The notes under the pieces: generated by a model | What the model was told of the DNA's origin: nothing | Database searches by the model: none | The model's input: the letters and a program-made list of their open reading frames with translations, nothing else | Position numbers and translations under genes: made by a program | NCBI GenBank assembly: GCA_017940005.1 | Contig: JAGAZO010000017.1 | Span: forward strand, 124,001 to 188,000 | Reading direction: 5' to 3' | Source: Treponema sp. | Lineage (GTDB): Bacteria > Spirochaetota > Spirochaetia > Treponematales > Treponemataceae | DNA: 64,000 nucleotides | Shown here: positions 1 to 6,466 of the stretch, piece after piece | Position numbering within the stretch: the first letter of the stretch is position 1 | How the letters are laid out: the number at the start of each line of letters is the position of its first letter

Positions 1-93
1 GTCGTAGCCGAGCTCTGTTGCAACAGTTTCTGCAAGCATTGCGTGACCAATGTGGAGCGGATTAAAGCTTCCCCCGAGCAGCGCGAGTTTCAT
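1..93 (-). CDS. nadD: Nicotinate-nucleotide adenylyltransferase, N-terminal part
   Basis: Only the first 31 codons lie in the window. Read from 93 leftwards they give a start MKLALLGGSFNPLHIGHAML, in which GGSFNPLHxGH is the nucleotide-binding motif of the NadD/NMN adenylyltransferase family. NadD adenylates nicotinate mononucleotide in NAD synthesis. The ATG overlaps the obgE stop codon by four bases (ATGA), so it is the distal gene of the rplU–prp–rpmA–obgE–nadD set and probably translationally coupled. The rest lies beyond the left edge. Confidence 0.88.
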   Translation of the reverse strand, partial: MKLALLGGSFNPLHIGHAMLAETVATELGYD

Positions 94-1208
94 TCTGCCT
101 CCGCCTGCTCGCTTCCCGGATACTGCACTTCCATAGCTTCATCGAGCGAGCGCGACGCGAGAAACGACGAGACAGTTTCTTCTTCGAGAGATTGGCCGCC
201 GTCGCGTTCGTCAACCATTTTAACAATGTGCAGCTTTGCATCACGCATGTTCATGTTTGCAGTGACTGATACTGCGATGACTGCCGTTTCAGGTTCGTCC
301 GCGTGTATTGCGTCGATAATCTCTCTTGCACGCTCCTTTGCGCCTGCAACATCTATCTTATTGCACAGCACCATGCGCGGTTTAGACGCAAGCTCTTCTG
401 AAAAAGAAGCGAGCTCGCTTTTGAGCGTGCTGTATGCAGTGCGATAATTTTCGTCCGCGCAGTCAATCATGTAGATGAGGCACGACGTGCGCGAAATATG
501 CTTTAAAAACTGAATGCCTAACCCGACGCCTTCAGACGCACCTTCAATGATGCCGGGTATATCTGCAATGATAATGTCGCGCTCGTCGTCTACGTGCAGC
601 ACGCCGAGATGGGGAATCTTTGTAGTAAACGGATATGGCGCAACTTTTGGACGCGCGTTCGTAAATGCGGTAAGCAGCGACGACTTGCCCGCGTTCGGAA
701 ACCCGACAAGCCCTACATCAGCCATGATTGAAAGCTCCACTTTCAACGTGCGCACTTCGCCCGGCGTGCCAGAATGCGCATAGCGCGGCGCTTGATTTGT
801 TGACGACTTGAAATGCACGTTGCCCCAGCCGCCTTTGCCGCCTTTTAAAAATAAAAACTGCTCGTCTTCGCTTTCGTCAGTAAACTCTTTGATAAGCTCG
901 CCAGTCTCTGCGTCACGGATAGTCGTGCCGGGCGGAACAGCAATCACTACATCGTCACCGTTTTTGCCAAATTTATTCCAGCTTGAGCCGTCACCGCCAT
1001 TTTTTGCTTTGAACACAACTTTATTGCGCAATTTTGCAAGCGTGCGCATATTGCGCTTGACGCAAAAAAGCACATCACCGCCCTTGCCGCCGTCGCCGCC
1101 GTTTGGCCCGCCACGAGGAATATATTTTTCGCGCCTGAACGAAATGCAGCCGTTTCCGCCCTTGCCGCTCCGCACTTCGATTATCGCTTCATCAGCAAAA
1201 TTAATCAT
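90..1208 (-). CDS. obgE: GTPase Obg/CgtA
   Basis: A 372-residue Obg GTPase that binds the large ribosomal subunit and acts in ribosome assembly and stringent control. The glycine-rich Obg fold is at the N-terminus (repeats such as GGKGGDV and GGDGG), followed by a G domain with Walker A GFPNAGKSS near residue 170, DIPG as G3 and NKID as G4. The C-terminal tail is short, about 40 residues. I start it at MINFADEAIIEV, which matches the family N-terminus; an in-frame ATG 13 codons upstream has no family support. It follows the rpmA terminator and overlaps nadD by four bases. Confidence 0.95.
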   Translation of the reverse strand: MINFADEAIIEVRSGKGGNGCISFRREKYIPRGGPNGGDGGKGGDVLFCVKRNMRTLAKLRNKVVFKAKNGGDGSSWNKFGKNGDDVVIAVPPGTTIRDAETGELIKEFTDESEDEQFLFLKGGKGGWGNVHFKSSTNQAPRYAHSGTPGEVRTLKVELSIMADVGLVGFPNAGKSSLLTAFTNARPKVAPYPFTTKIPHLGVLHVDDERDIIIADIPGIIEGASEGVGLGIQFLKHISRTSCLIYMIDCADENYRTAYSTLKSELASFSEELASKPRMVLCNKIDVAGAKERAREIIDAIHADEPETAVIAVSVTANMNMRDAKLHIVKMVDERDGGQSLEEETVSSFLASRSLDEAMEVQYPGSEQAEAE

Positions 1209-1257
1209 AGCTTTGTACCAATCACTTGCAGCAATCACGCTGCCCATCCATCACCGT

Positions 1258-1293
1258 AAAAAAATGCCCGGCGCAGATACTACTGAACCGGGC
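1258..1293 (-). terminator. Intrinsic terminator after rpmA
   Basis: On the minus strand a GCCCGG/CCGGGC stem (1266–1271 with 1288–1293) is followed directly by seven U (1258–1264). It lies 38 bases past the rpmA stop and just before obgE, so it probably attenuates read-through into obgE-nadD. Confidence 0.75.
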
Positions 1294-1330
1294 AGTTGCT
1301 TTGCAAACTAATCGTACGCGTTCGCTGGTT

Positions 1331-1588
1331 TTACGCATTCGCTGGCGTGACAGAAATATATTTTCTGTTCATGCGCTCGTGGAACACAACAGTGCCGTCC
1401 ATTGTGGCAAAAAGGCTGTCATCTCCCGCACGCTTGACATTTTTGCCCGGAAAAAATTTCGTGCCGCGTTGCTTAACAAGTATTGAACCAGCTGTAACAG
1501 TTTCACCGCCGTATCGTTTTATGCCAAGATGCTTGGCATTTGAATCACGTCCGTTTTTAGCACCGCTTCCGCCTTTTGATCTTCCCAT
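1331..1588 (-). CDS. rpmA: 50S ribosomal protein L27
   Basis: 85 residues with the L27 signature [12 protein letters not shown] near the N-terminus and GGExVxAGxILVxQRGTKFxPG in the middle. L27 sits near the peptidyl transferase centre. The protein begins MGRSKGG and has no N-terminal extension of the cleavable type seen in Firmicutes, although a Prp-type protease gene lies just upstream. Order and spacing (rplU, prp, rpmA) are those of a standard ribosomal operon, and an intrinsic terminator follows. Confidence 0.97.
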   Translation of the reverse strand: MGRSKGGSGAKNGRDSNAKHLGIKRYGGETVTAGSILVKQRGTKFFPGKNVKRAGDDSLFATMDGTVVFHERMNRKYISVTPANA

Positions 1589-1622
1589 AGTTATTACCCC
1601 GTTCTATAAAAGTTCCCTGCTA

Positions 1623-1961
1623 TTAACAATGTTGCATTTTCAATGCAACATGCTGCGGATATTCATTAGCAAGAGCGGCAATTCCTGTTTCAAGAAAATC
1701 TGCCGCATATACGAGCTTTGCCGTCAATTCAGGCAAAACTGCTTTTTTTTCAATGCCAAACTCCAGCGTGCCGCGCTTATGTGTCTGTGCTGTAAGCGCA
1801 ACGCCCGCAGTTTCAGAAAGCACCTGCATTGTCGTCCGCAGCAAAACAGTGACTGCACTGCACACAATATCACTTCCGATTGCAGCAAACCCTGCATGAC
1901 CGCTCGCACTGCACGAACAAAACTCGCCGCACTTGTTGCGCACCAGAAGCACTGAAATCAC
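1623..1961 (-). CDS. prp: Prp/YsxB-type ribosomal-processing cysteine protease
   Basis: 112 residues containing GHAGFAAIGSDIVCSAVT, the His/Cys catalytic block of the Prp (YsxB, DUF464) family, which in Firmicutes removes an N-terminal extension of L27. His and Cys lie about 11 residues apart, as expected. The start is GTG and overlaps the rplU TGA stop (GTGA), so translation is probably coupled. In this genome L27 carries no extension, so the substrate is unclear. Confidence 0.85.
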   Translation of the reverse strand: MISVLLVRNKCGEFCSCSASGHAGFAAIGSDIVCSAVTVLLRTTMQVLSETAGVALTAQTHKRGTLEFGIEKKAVLPELTAKLVYAADFLETGIAALANEYPQHVALKMQHC

Positions 1962-2272
1962 GCTACAGTGATTTCCTTTACCATAACTTTTGTGTACGAT
2001 TGACGATGGCCATGAAGTCGATGATAGTCTTTCTTTGACTTATACTTGAACACGAGCACTTTTTTGTCGCGGTATGTTTCGCCAACTTCAACTTTCACCT
2101 TTGCACCCGACACATATGGCGTGCCGACATTCACGTTGTCGCCATCGCTGACAAGCAGCACAGAATCTATATCGATTGTGGCGCCTTTTTCTTCAGAGAG
2201 TTTGTCAAATGTAAGCACGGCATCTTTCTCCGCTTTATACTGCCTACCGTTATATTCAATAAGTGCGTACAT
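1958..2272 (-). CDS. rplU: 50S ribosomal protein L21
   Basis: 104 residues, beginning MYALIEYNGRQYK and containing the family block KVLVFKYKSKKDYHRLHGHRQ. L21 binds 23S rRNA. I chose the ATG at 2272 because GGAGGAG lies six bases upstream; the in-frame ATG at 2284 overlaps that ribosome binding site. The stop overlaps the prp start. A promoter is visible about 130 bases upstream (2405–2434), leaving a leader that contains a small ORF. Confidence 0.96.
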   Translation of the reverse strand: MYALIEYNGRQYKAEKDAVLTFDKLSEEKGATIDIDSVLLVSDGDNVNVGTPYVSGAKVKVEVGETYRDKKVLVFKYKSKKDYHRLHGHRQSYTKVMVKEITVA

Positions 2273-2348
2273 ACGCTCCTCCATAAAAAGTCACAAAAAG
2301 TACTGCTCGTGTTAGAAAACGCCGCACACATCTAGCGACATTTTTCAT
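2256..2348 (-). CDS. Possible leader peptide upstream of rplU
   Basis: A 30-codon ORF starting MKNVARCVRRFLTR in the rplU leader. It has its own plausible ribosome binding site (GGGAGCACGT before ATG) and ends 14 bases inside rplU in another frame. It is basic and otherwise unrecognised. Its position, overlapping the rplU start, would allow translational coupling or autoregulation of L21. It may equally be chance; no homologue is known to me. Confidence 0.3.
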   Translation of the reverse strand: MKNVARCVRRFLTRAVLFVTFYGGAYVRTY

Positions 2349-2404
2349 ACGTGCTCCCTAAACTGTCGCGATGTAAATGACCACCGCACAGCACGGTAAC
2401 GAGT

Positions 2405-2434
2405 ATTTTATCAAAAAAGGCTACGTCATGTCAA
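2405..2434 (-). promoter_or_regulatory. Promoter of the rplU operon
   Basis: On the minus strand TTGACA (2429–2434) is separated by 18 bases from TAAAAT (2405–2410). Transcription would start near 2398, giving an rplU leader of about 125 bases. Confidence 0.65.
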
Positions 2435-2825
2435 GTGATGTGTTGACAATATGTTGTTATGGAGTGTCAAACTAAACAAAACTTGTCGTAAGGGCGCACA
2501 TCCGTGTGCTTCACTGCTCTTAATTTGAGTTCAAAGCGAAACTTTATCAGAACTTTGCCTACGCCATTCCAAGACTTACATTCCCCTTGTTATTTTACAA
2601 AGAACTCCATAACAACGCTTACAAAACTGGGCGAAACTGTAAGGAAAGTAAGTGTTAGCTGCATCGCACGAACGTACAAAAAAACGAAAGCAAATTTTTT
2701 ACAAATCGCCATTGTCATGTACCGCGCATGCTCTGCATGTTATTCGTGTGGATGATTTAATCCCCCGACACTTACGTCGAAGCTGTTGATTATGCACGCA
2801 TGCATTTTATCTGCCGTTAGATATT
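2435..2825. other. Non-coding stretch between rplU promoter and exported-protein gene
   Basis: No credible gene on either strand. The only structure I see is a perfect ATGCACGCATGCAT-type palindromic motif near 2790–2805 shortly after the stop of the next minus-strand gene. No clear terminator with a U-run was found for that gene. Confidence 0.4.
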
Positions 2826-3539
2826 TTAAAACACATATCGTATGCCAATCGATTGGCTTGCAAGGGAAGCAAGAAATGCGTATCCAAATCCTGCACCTTT
2901 TTCCATAAACGCAGAAATGACTGGCGCGCCCCATGCGTCTTTCATGTCACGTCCGAACGCAACAAGCGGCAAGGAAAGCCGAAAGTAAATGCCAAGCCTG
3001 TTTTTGAATTGCCAACCGCTTTTGTAATACAGTGAAAAAATATGGTCGCCGTATTCAAAATTGTGTTTGTAATTCCCAGATGCCCGCATTTCTTTTGATT
3101 TGAACGGTGTAAATACAGACAGTAACAATCCTTCTCTAAATCCATGTGAAAAATATTGATATGTTGCACCAACTCCATGTTTCCATCCGGAAGAGAACAT
3201 GTCCGATGTGTAGCCGAGCGAAACACGAGGCGCAACGCCAGCTTTATTGTAGCCGTATGTCATCCCAACGAATGAAATGATGCAACTCGTTTCTGCCTCG
3301 AACCTGCTTGCAATAAGTGATACTGTTGGCTCAAGTCCTGCATATGAAATGTACGATGTTCTCCCGCCGACAGCACAGCCAAGTATTTTTCGTGGAGCTT
3401 CTTCGCTCTGTTTTGCCAATGCACGTTCTTCCGCATACAGAGGAATGCACGCTAAAAACAACGCGCACAGAACGCAGCGTAGTTCTCGTATGCACGACGA
3501 TGATGTGCGTTTGTGCAATATGTCAACGTTGCTTTTCAT
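2826..3539 (-). CDS. Exported, outer-membrane barrel-like protein
   Basis: 237 residues with an N-terminal signal peptide (hydrophobic segment CVLCALFLACIPLYA around residues 22–36, then AEE). The rest alternates polar and hydrophobic residues, is rich in Gly, Tyr and Phe, and ends in the aromatic RYVF, as in many beta-barrel outer-membrane proteins. I do not recognise a named family. GAGGTCAGC precedes the ATG as a ribosome binding site. Its promoter (3766–3793) closely resembles those of the genes at 4626 and 7784, so these genes may share regulation. A remnant of another gene lies in its leader. Confidence 0.6.
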   Translation of the reverse strand: MKSNVDILHKRTSSSCIRELRCVLCALFLACIPLYAEERALAKQSEEAPRKILGCAVGGRTSYISYAGLEPTVSLIASRFEAETSCIISFVGMTYGYNKAGVAPRVSLGYTSDMFSSGWKHGVGATYQYFSHGFREGLLLSVFTPFKSKEMRASGNYKHNFEYGDHIFSLYYKSGWQFKNRLGIYFRLSLPLVAFGRDMKDAWGAPVISAFMEKGAGFGYAFLASLASQSIGIRYVF

Positions 3540-3546
3540 GCTGACC

Positions 3547-3609
3547 TCAAAAAATCATTTCCACCTGCCTGCCGCAAATTAGCAACGATATGAATATTAT
3601 CTTTTTCAT
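3547..3609 (-). pseudogene. Truncated paralogue of the exported protein at 5518–5949
   Basis: A 20-codon stub, MKKIIFISLLICGRQ followed by a stop. Its first nine codons and about 20 bases upstream are almost identical to the start of the gene at 5949 (3581–3628 matches 5921–5967). It sits in the leader of the barrel-like gene at 3539, as if an older copy was cut and the present gene fused behind its promoter. Confidence 0.6.
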
Positions 3610-3628
3610 AATTTTTCCTAATTTGTGC
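3581..3628 (-). repeat. Direct repeat copy 1 (start region of exported protein)
   Basis: About 47 bases matching 5921–5967 with one or two differences. It covers the region just upstream of a start codon and the first nine codons. Confidence 0.75.
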
Positions 3629-3765
3629 TTTACTAGTCCAAGTGTTGATTGATACATGCTACCAGATTTTTCTCATAAGTTACCGTGTTTTACACTACCA
3701 TCAACATGCTTATTTAGGCATGCTTTACTATCGCTTGTGTTATCATGCAAATAATACCACTTTAA

Positions 3766-3793
3766 ATGATACCACAAAAACTCGATTTGTCAA
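3766..3793 (-). promoter_or_regulatory. Promoter of exported protein at 3539
   Basis: Minus-strand TTGACA (3788–3793), 16-base spacer, TATCAT (3766–3771). The spacer is close to those of the promoters at 4679–4706 and 7836–7863. The leader would be about 220 bases long. Confidence 0.55.
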
Positions 3794-3848
3794 TGCATCG
3801 CGGCATGTAACACATGAGTGCTTTTGGGCGTTCGTTATTGCGACCTTT

Positions 3849-3880
3849 GCAATCGCAGTCGTTTTTCAAACTGCGATTGC
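3849..3880 (-). terminator. Hairpin after the gene at 3886, possible terminator
   Basis: A perfect 10-bp stem (GCAATCGCAG with CTGCGATTGC, 3849–3858 and 3871–3880) begins six bases past the stop codon. There is no U-run, so it may instead protect the 3' end of the mRNA. Confidence 0.4.
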
Positions 3881-3885
3881 TCGTG

Positions 3886-4626
3886 TCACTTACGCTTGTC
3901 GGAGCTTCTGGCGCCAAAATTCATACACATTCCCGCATACAATTTTGTGCCAAAGCCGCCGCGTATCCAACCTTCGTATTCTTCGGTTGTACCGCCTCTC
4001 GTTATTTCGCCCGCGTATACGACACCGCACGGAATGGCAAAATGCGCCCCTGTCGAAAGTCCAAGATGGAATGTGTCTTTGTTAAAAAACCACAATCGGT
4101 AGCCTGCATGAATAGGGAGGTCTATTTGCCATGCAAAAAGCGCGATGTCTTCTGTTCCTGTTTTTTCTCCAAGCGTCATGCGAAATTGCGTGCCAAGCGA
4201 CACCACAAATGAATGACGCTCAGTAATGGTGAATCGAACGACTGGCGCAACATTTAGAAAAATATCTGTCGCCCAGTTGAACGAAACTTTTTGTGCAGAG
4301 AAAGGCGTTGGCAGCTGCACAGTGCGGAAAAAGTCCGCGCCGTACCCAAGCGAAATGCCGATGTCCATAAAATCAGTTGGAGAAGAAAAATAAAATCCCC
4401 AATAATTATCAATGCCCAACGCTGACTTATGTGCAAATTTTTCGTTGTTTTTTGTCGTATACGTGTCCATCATCGGAACGCCGTAATAGTTTATGTCGAG
4501 CTCGACATTGGCAAACAGTGCGGAAGCGGCAAACATAAATGCGGCAAGGGCGGTACACAGTTTTTTGCAGCAGAAAATATTTTGCATAAAAGATACTCCT
4601 TGTTTCATAGATTTTTTGAGTTTCAT
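3886..4626 (-). CDS. Exported protein, probable outer-membrane protein
   Basis: 246 residues if started at MKLKKSMKQG (4626, ribosome binding site AAGGAGTTGGTT). A second in-frame ATG at 4587 also has AAGGAG upstream and begins MQNIFCCKKLCTALAAFMFAASALFA, a good signal peptide, so it may be the original start. The mature part is rich in aromatic strands (YWGFYFSS, GYGADFF, GFGTKLYAGM) and resembles treponemal barrel-like surface proteins; no named family is recognised. The first six codons and all upstream DNA (4610–4825) duplicate the start region of the peptidase gene at 7784, so this gene seems to have acquired that promoter. Confidence 0.6.
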   Translation of the reverse strand: MKLKKSMKQGVSFMQNIFCCKKLCTALAAFMFAASALFANVELDINYYGVPMMDTYTTKNNEKFAHKSALGIDNYWGFYFSSPTDFMDIGISLGYGADFFRTVQLPTPFSAQKVSFNWATDIFLNVAPVVRFTITERHSFVVSLGTQFRMTLGEKTGTEDIALFAWQIDLPIHAGYRLWFFNKDTFHLGLSTGAHFAIPCGVVYAGEITRGGTTEEYEGWIRGGFGTKLYAGMCMNFGARSSDKRK

Positions 4627-4678
4627 AACCAACTCCTTGCAAAATAAAATCCTAGCAGCATACGCCACCACGCTTAAA

Positions 4679-4706
4679 AAGATACTACAAAAATCTGATT
4701 TGTCAA
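4679..4706 (-). promoter_or_regulatory. Promoter of the gene at 4626
   Basis: Minus-strand TTGACA (4701–4706), 16-base spacer, TATCTT (4679–4684). It is identical to the promoter at 7836–7863 and lies just downstream of a long palindrome. Confidence 0.6.
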
Positions 4707-4720
4707 TATTTTTTGAGAAG

Positions 4721-4778
4721 AAATAACCGAAGTTCGCAAAAAATAACCGCGGTTACTTTTTGCGAACCTTGGTTATTT
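4721..4778. promoter_or_regulatory. 58-bp palindrome upstream of promoter, copy A
   Basis: A near-perfect inverted repeat centred between 4749 and 4750 (AACCGCGGTT core, arms containing GTTCGCAAAA and AATAACC) with three mismatched pairs. It lies 15 bases upstream of the -35 box and recurs at 7878–7935. It may be an operator or activator site, for which the neighbouring LuxR-type regulator is a candidate, or a bidirectional hairpin. Confidence 0.6.
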
Positions 4779-4850
4779 TTTTGCGATTTTTAACACTTGG
4801 CATGATAATTGCTTTGCAACGCTATAATGCCTGCAAGAACTGTTGAAACT

Positions 4851-4873
4851 ATGACGGTAAAAAATACCGTCAT
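4851..4873 (-). terminator. Hairpin after the lipoprotein gene, possible terminator
   Basis: ATGACGGTA and TACCGTCAT (4851–4859 with 4865–4873) form a 9-bp stem with a five-base loop, three bases past the stop at 4876. No U-run follows on the minus strand, so termination is uncertain. Confidence 0.35.
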
Positions 4874-4875
4874 GC

Positions 4876-5452
4876 TTATTCTACTTTTTCAAGCTCCCAT
4901 GTTATATCACTGTCTGTTATAGTGATTGTGTAATATGCTGCTATGTGCCCACTTGGGCACTCACGTGTTTCTTCACTGCCGTTGTATCTCCACACAACTT
5001 GCAGTGTACCGTCATTTTCATTGCCGCCAGTCCATTTGAATGTAGTTTGTCCAAGATTGTCTTTTGTTGTTGAAAATGTGCATTCCGCTCCTTTTTCGTC
5101 AGTTAATTTATCCGCAGAGCTAAATCCTGTGTAATAACGTTCGCTGTCAATTTTGAGCAAAAAAGAAAGGTACTTCATGTAGTAAAGTTGTGTACCAACT
5201 TGGCATTTTAGTGTTTCGATGCTATTTGCATGCACTGCTGTTTTTTTGCTCGTCAACGTAGTAACTTTCTTTTTCGTACCCGTATACAGAATAGAGTGTT
5301 GTATCAACAGTTTTTGTTGCGTCATTTTTTATCTCAAAAATAAAATCAGTCCTATAGTAGGGGTCTACGGCAATAGTTGAAGATGGGCAGGATACGCAAA
5401 CGAATAAAAAAAGTGTTAATGCACTGCTGAAAAAAATACGGCATAGTTTCAT
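4876..5452 (-). pseudogene. Small lipoprotein interrupted by a frameshift in an A7 run
   Basis: The first frame, from 5452, encodes MKLCRIFFSSALTLFLFVCV followed by SC, a lipoprotein signal with Cys at the lipobox, and reads to a stop at 5222. The continuation lies one frame over and runs to 4876, ending ITWELEKVE. The frames join at seven A (5241–5247 on the plus strand as T); six A would restore an unbroken protein of about 190 residues. It may be phase-variable, recently broken, or a sequencing indel. No family is recognised. It is the last gene of the apparent peptidase operon. Confidence 0.65.
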
Positions 5453-5517
5453 TTGTACAACCTCTTTTTTTACACGGCAACTGTGGCAGCGCCAGATTCC
5501 CTGTCACAGTATATTTG

Positions 5518-5949
5518 TTACGCTTTCTTTTTAAGCTTCACCGTATACTTTACCCCATACTCTATTTTCGTATACTTGTCAGCAAGCATATCCATATTAT
5601 ATGTTTCGTATGTTCCAGAAGGATCGCTTATGGTGAATGAAAAGTTTTCCATTTGACTTTCATAGAGCTTGTCGAATTTTGCTTGAGATCGAGCGCTTCC
5701 TATATAATAATTGACAGCCACATATTCCTCTTTGGTTTTGTCAGAGCTATTACCAGATTGCTCGCCTAGCACACATACTTCGCCTGTCGGGGAAAAATAA
5801 AGAGAGCCTAATTCCTGCACGGTGAACTGCATGTCATCTTCATGCAACACATGAATTTGAATATTCTCGTAACCTGCCAAGAGACCACCGTAAGAAAAAA
5901 CGATGTTGCATAAAACAAGCAGCAACGATATGAATATTATCTTTTTCAT
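5518..5949 (-). CDS. Small exported protein of unknown function
   Basis: 143 residues beginning MKKIIFISLLLVLCNIVFSY, a signal peptide with cleavage probably after VFS. The mature part (about 125 residues) has no recognised family and ends in lysines (VKLKKKA). It lies between two lipoprotein genes in the peptidase locus, 66 bases from the gene downstream and about 60 from the one upstream, so it is probably in the same operon. A truncated copy of its start region lies at 3547–3609. Confidence 0.6.
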   Translation of the reverse strand: MKKIIFISLLLVLCNIVFSYGGLLAGYENIQIHVLHEDDMQFTVQELGSLYFSPTGEVCVLGEQSGNSSDKTKEEYVAVNYYIGSARSQAKFDKLYESQMENFSFTISDPSGTYETYNMDMLADKYTKIEYGVKYTVKLKKKA

Positions 5950-5967
5950 AATTTTTCTTATTTGTGC
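5921..5967 (-). repeat. Direct repeat copy 2 (start region of exported protein)
   Basis: Matches 3581–3628; covers the first nine codons of the gene at 5949 and the bases just upstream. Confidence 0.75.
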
Positions 5968-6007
5968 ACAAAGGCTGATTACTCGCTTTCTTGTACATAG
6001 CGGGTGA

Positions 6008-6466
6008 TTACGGCACTGACGTTAAATACACTTTTGCAGCAGAGTTGTATGTATCTGCATTACACCGTTGTGTCTCTGTTGTGTACTGTGCATTATATCC
6101 GTCAGCAGATTTGTCGTTGATTGTTATGTAAAACTTTGATATACCTGTTTTTTGCGCATCAAGTTCTTTGATAATATCAATAGCGTATGGGCAAACTCCC
6201 GCTGTCGCATAAGGACCACCGCCGCTTTTCCATGAAAAACTGACAGTGCCATTAAACTCTGTTTTATTGCTTGTCAGTATTTCTGATGAATCATCATTTC
6301 GTAATGTACAGACTATATCTTTAAGTACTTTTCCGTCTTTGTCGCAAACAGTTACGCTAGCCCCGATAGTTTCATATGGATAATAGTTCCAGCCAATACA
6401 ACTTGTTAATTCGATAGCAAAAAGTGCAACACATAAACAAAGTGATAATTTATTTCTTGACAACAT
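6008..6466 (-). CDS. Small lipoprotein with an Ig-like/carboxypeptidase-regulatory-like fold
   Basis: 152 residues from MLSRNKLSLCLCVALFAIEL with the lipobox LTSC at residues 20–23. The mature part has the pattern ASVTVCDKDGKVLKDI...FNGTVSFSW, typical of small beta-sandwich domains in which a repeated turn carries a D-x-G motif. The start at 6466 is preceded by GGAG and overlaps the end of the peptidase gene by 17 bases, so it is translationally linked to it. A role as chaperone, partner or inhibitor of the peptidase is an inference from position only. Confidence 0.6.
   Translation of the reverse strand: MLSRNKLSLCLCVALFAIELTSCIGWNYYPYETIGASVTVCDKDGKVLKDIVCTLRNDDSSEILTSNKTEFNGTVSFSWKSGGGPYATAGVCPYAIDIIKELDAQKTGISKFYITINDKSADGYNAQYTTETQRCNADTYNSAAKVYLTSVP

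Larger units (their letters stand above)
4610..4825 (-). repeat. Long direct repeat, copy A (promoter plus MKLKKS codons)
   Basis: About 215 bases nearly identical to 7768–7981. The unit runs from an unknown upstream point through a 58-bp palindrome, the promoter and the ribosome binding site to the sixth codon. Recombination between the two copies would delete the peptidase operon. Confidence 0.85.

Noticed and set aside
2504-2755. Plus-strand ORF of 83 codons in the gap after the rplU promoter
   Set aside because: No ribosome binding site, no family and no promoter in a suitable place; the translation looks random.
5222-5260. Possible programmed -1 frameshift, because the run reads A AAA AAC in the zero frame, a canonical slippery heptamer
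   Set aside because: The continuing reading frame of the lipoprotein is the +1 frame, not the -1 frame, so the heptamer would lead to a wrong product.
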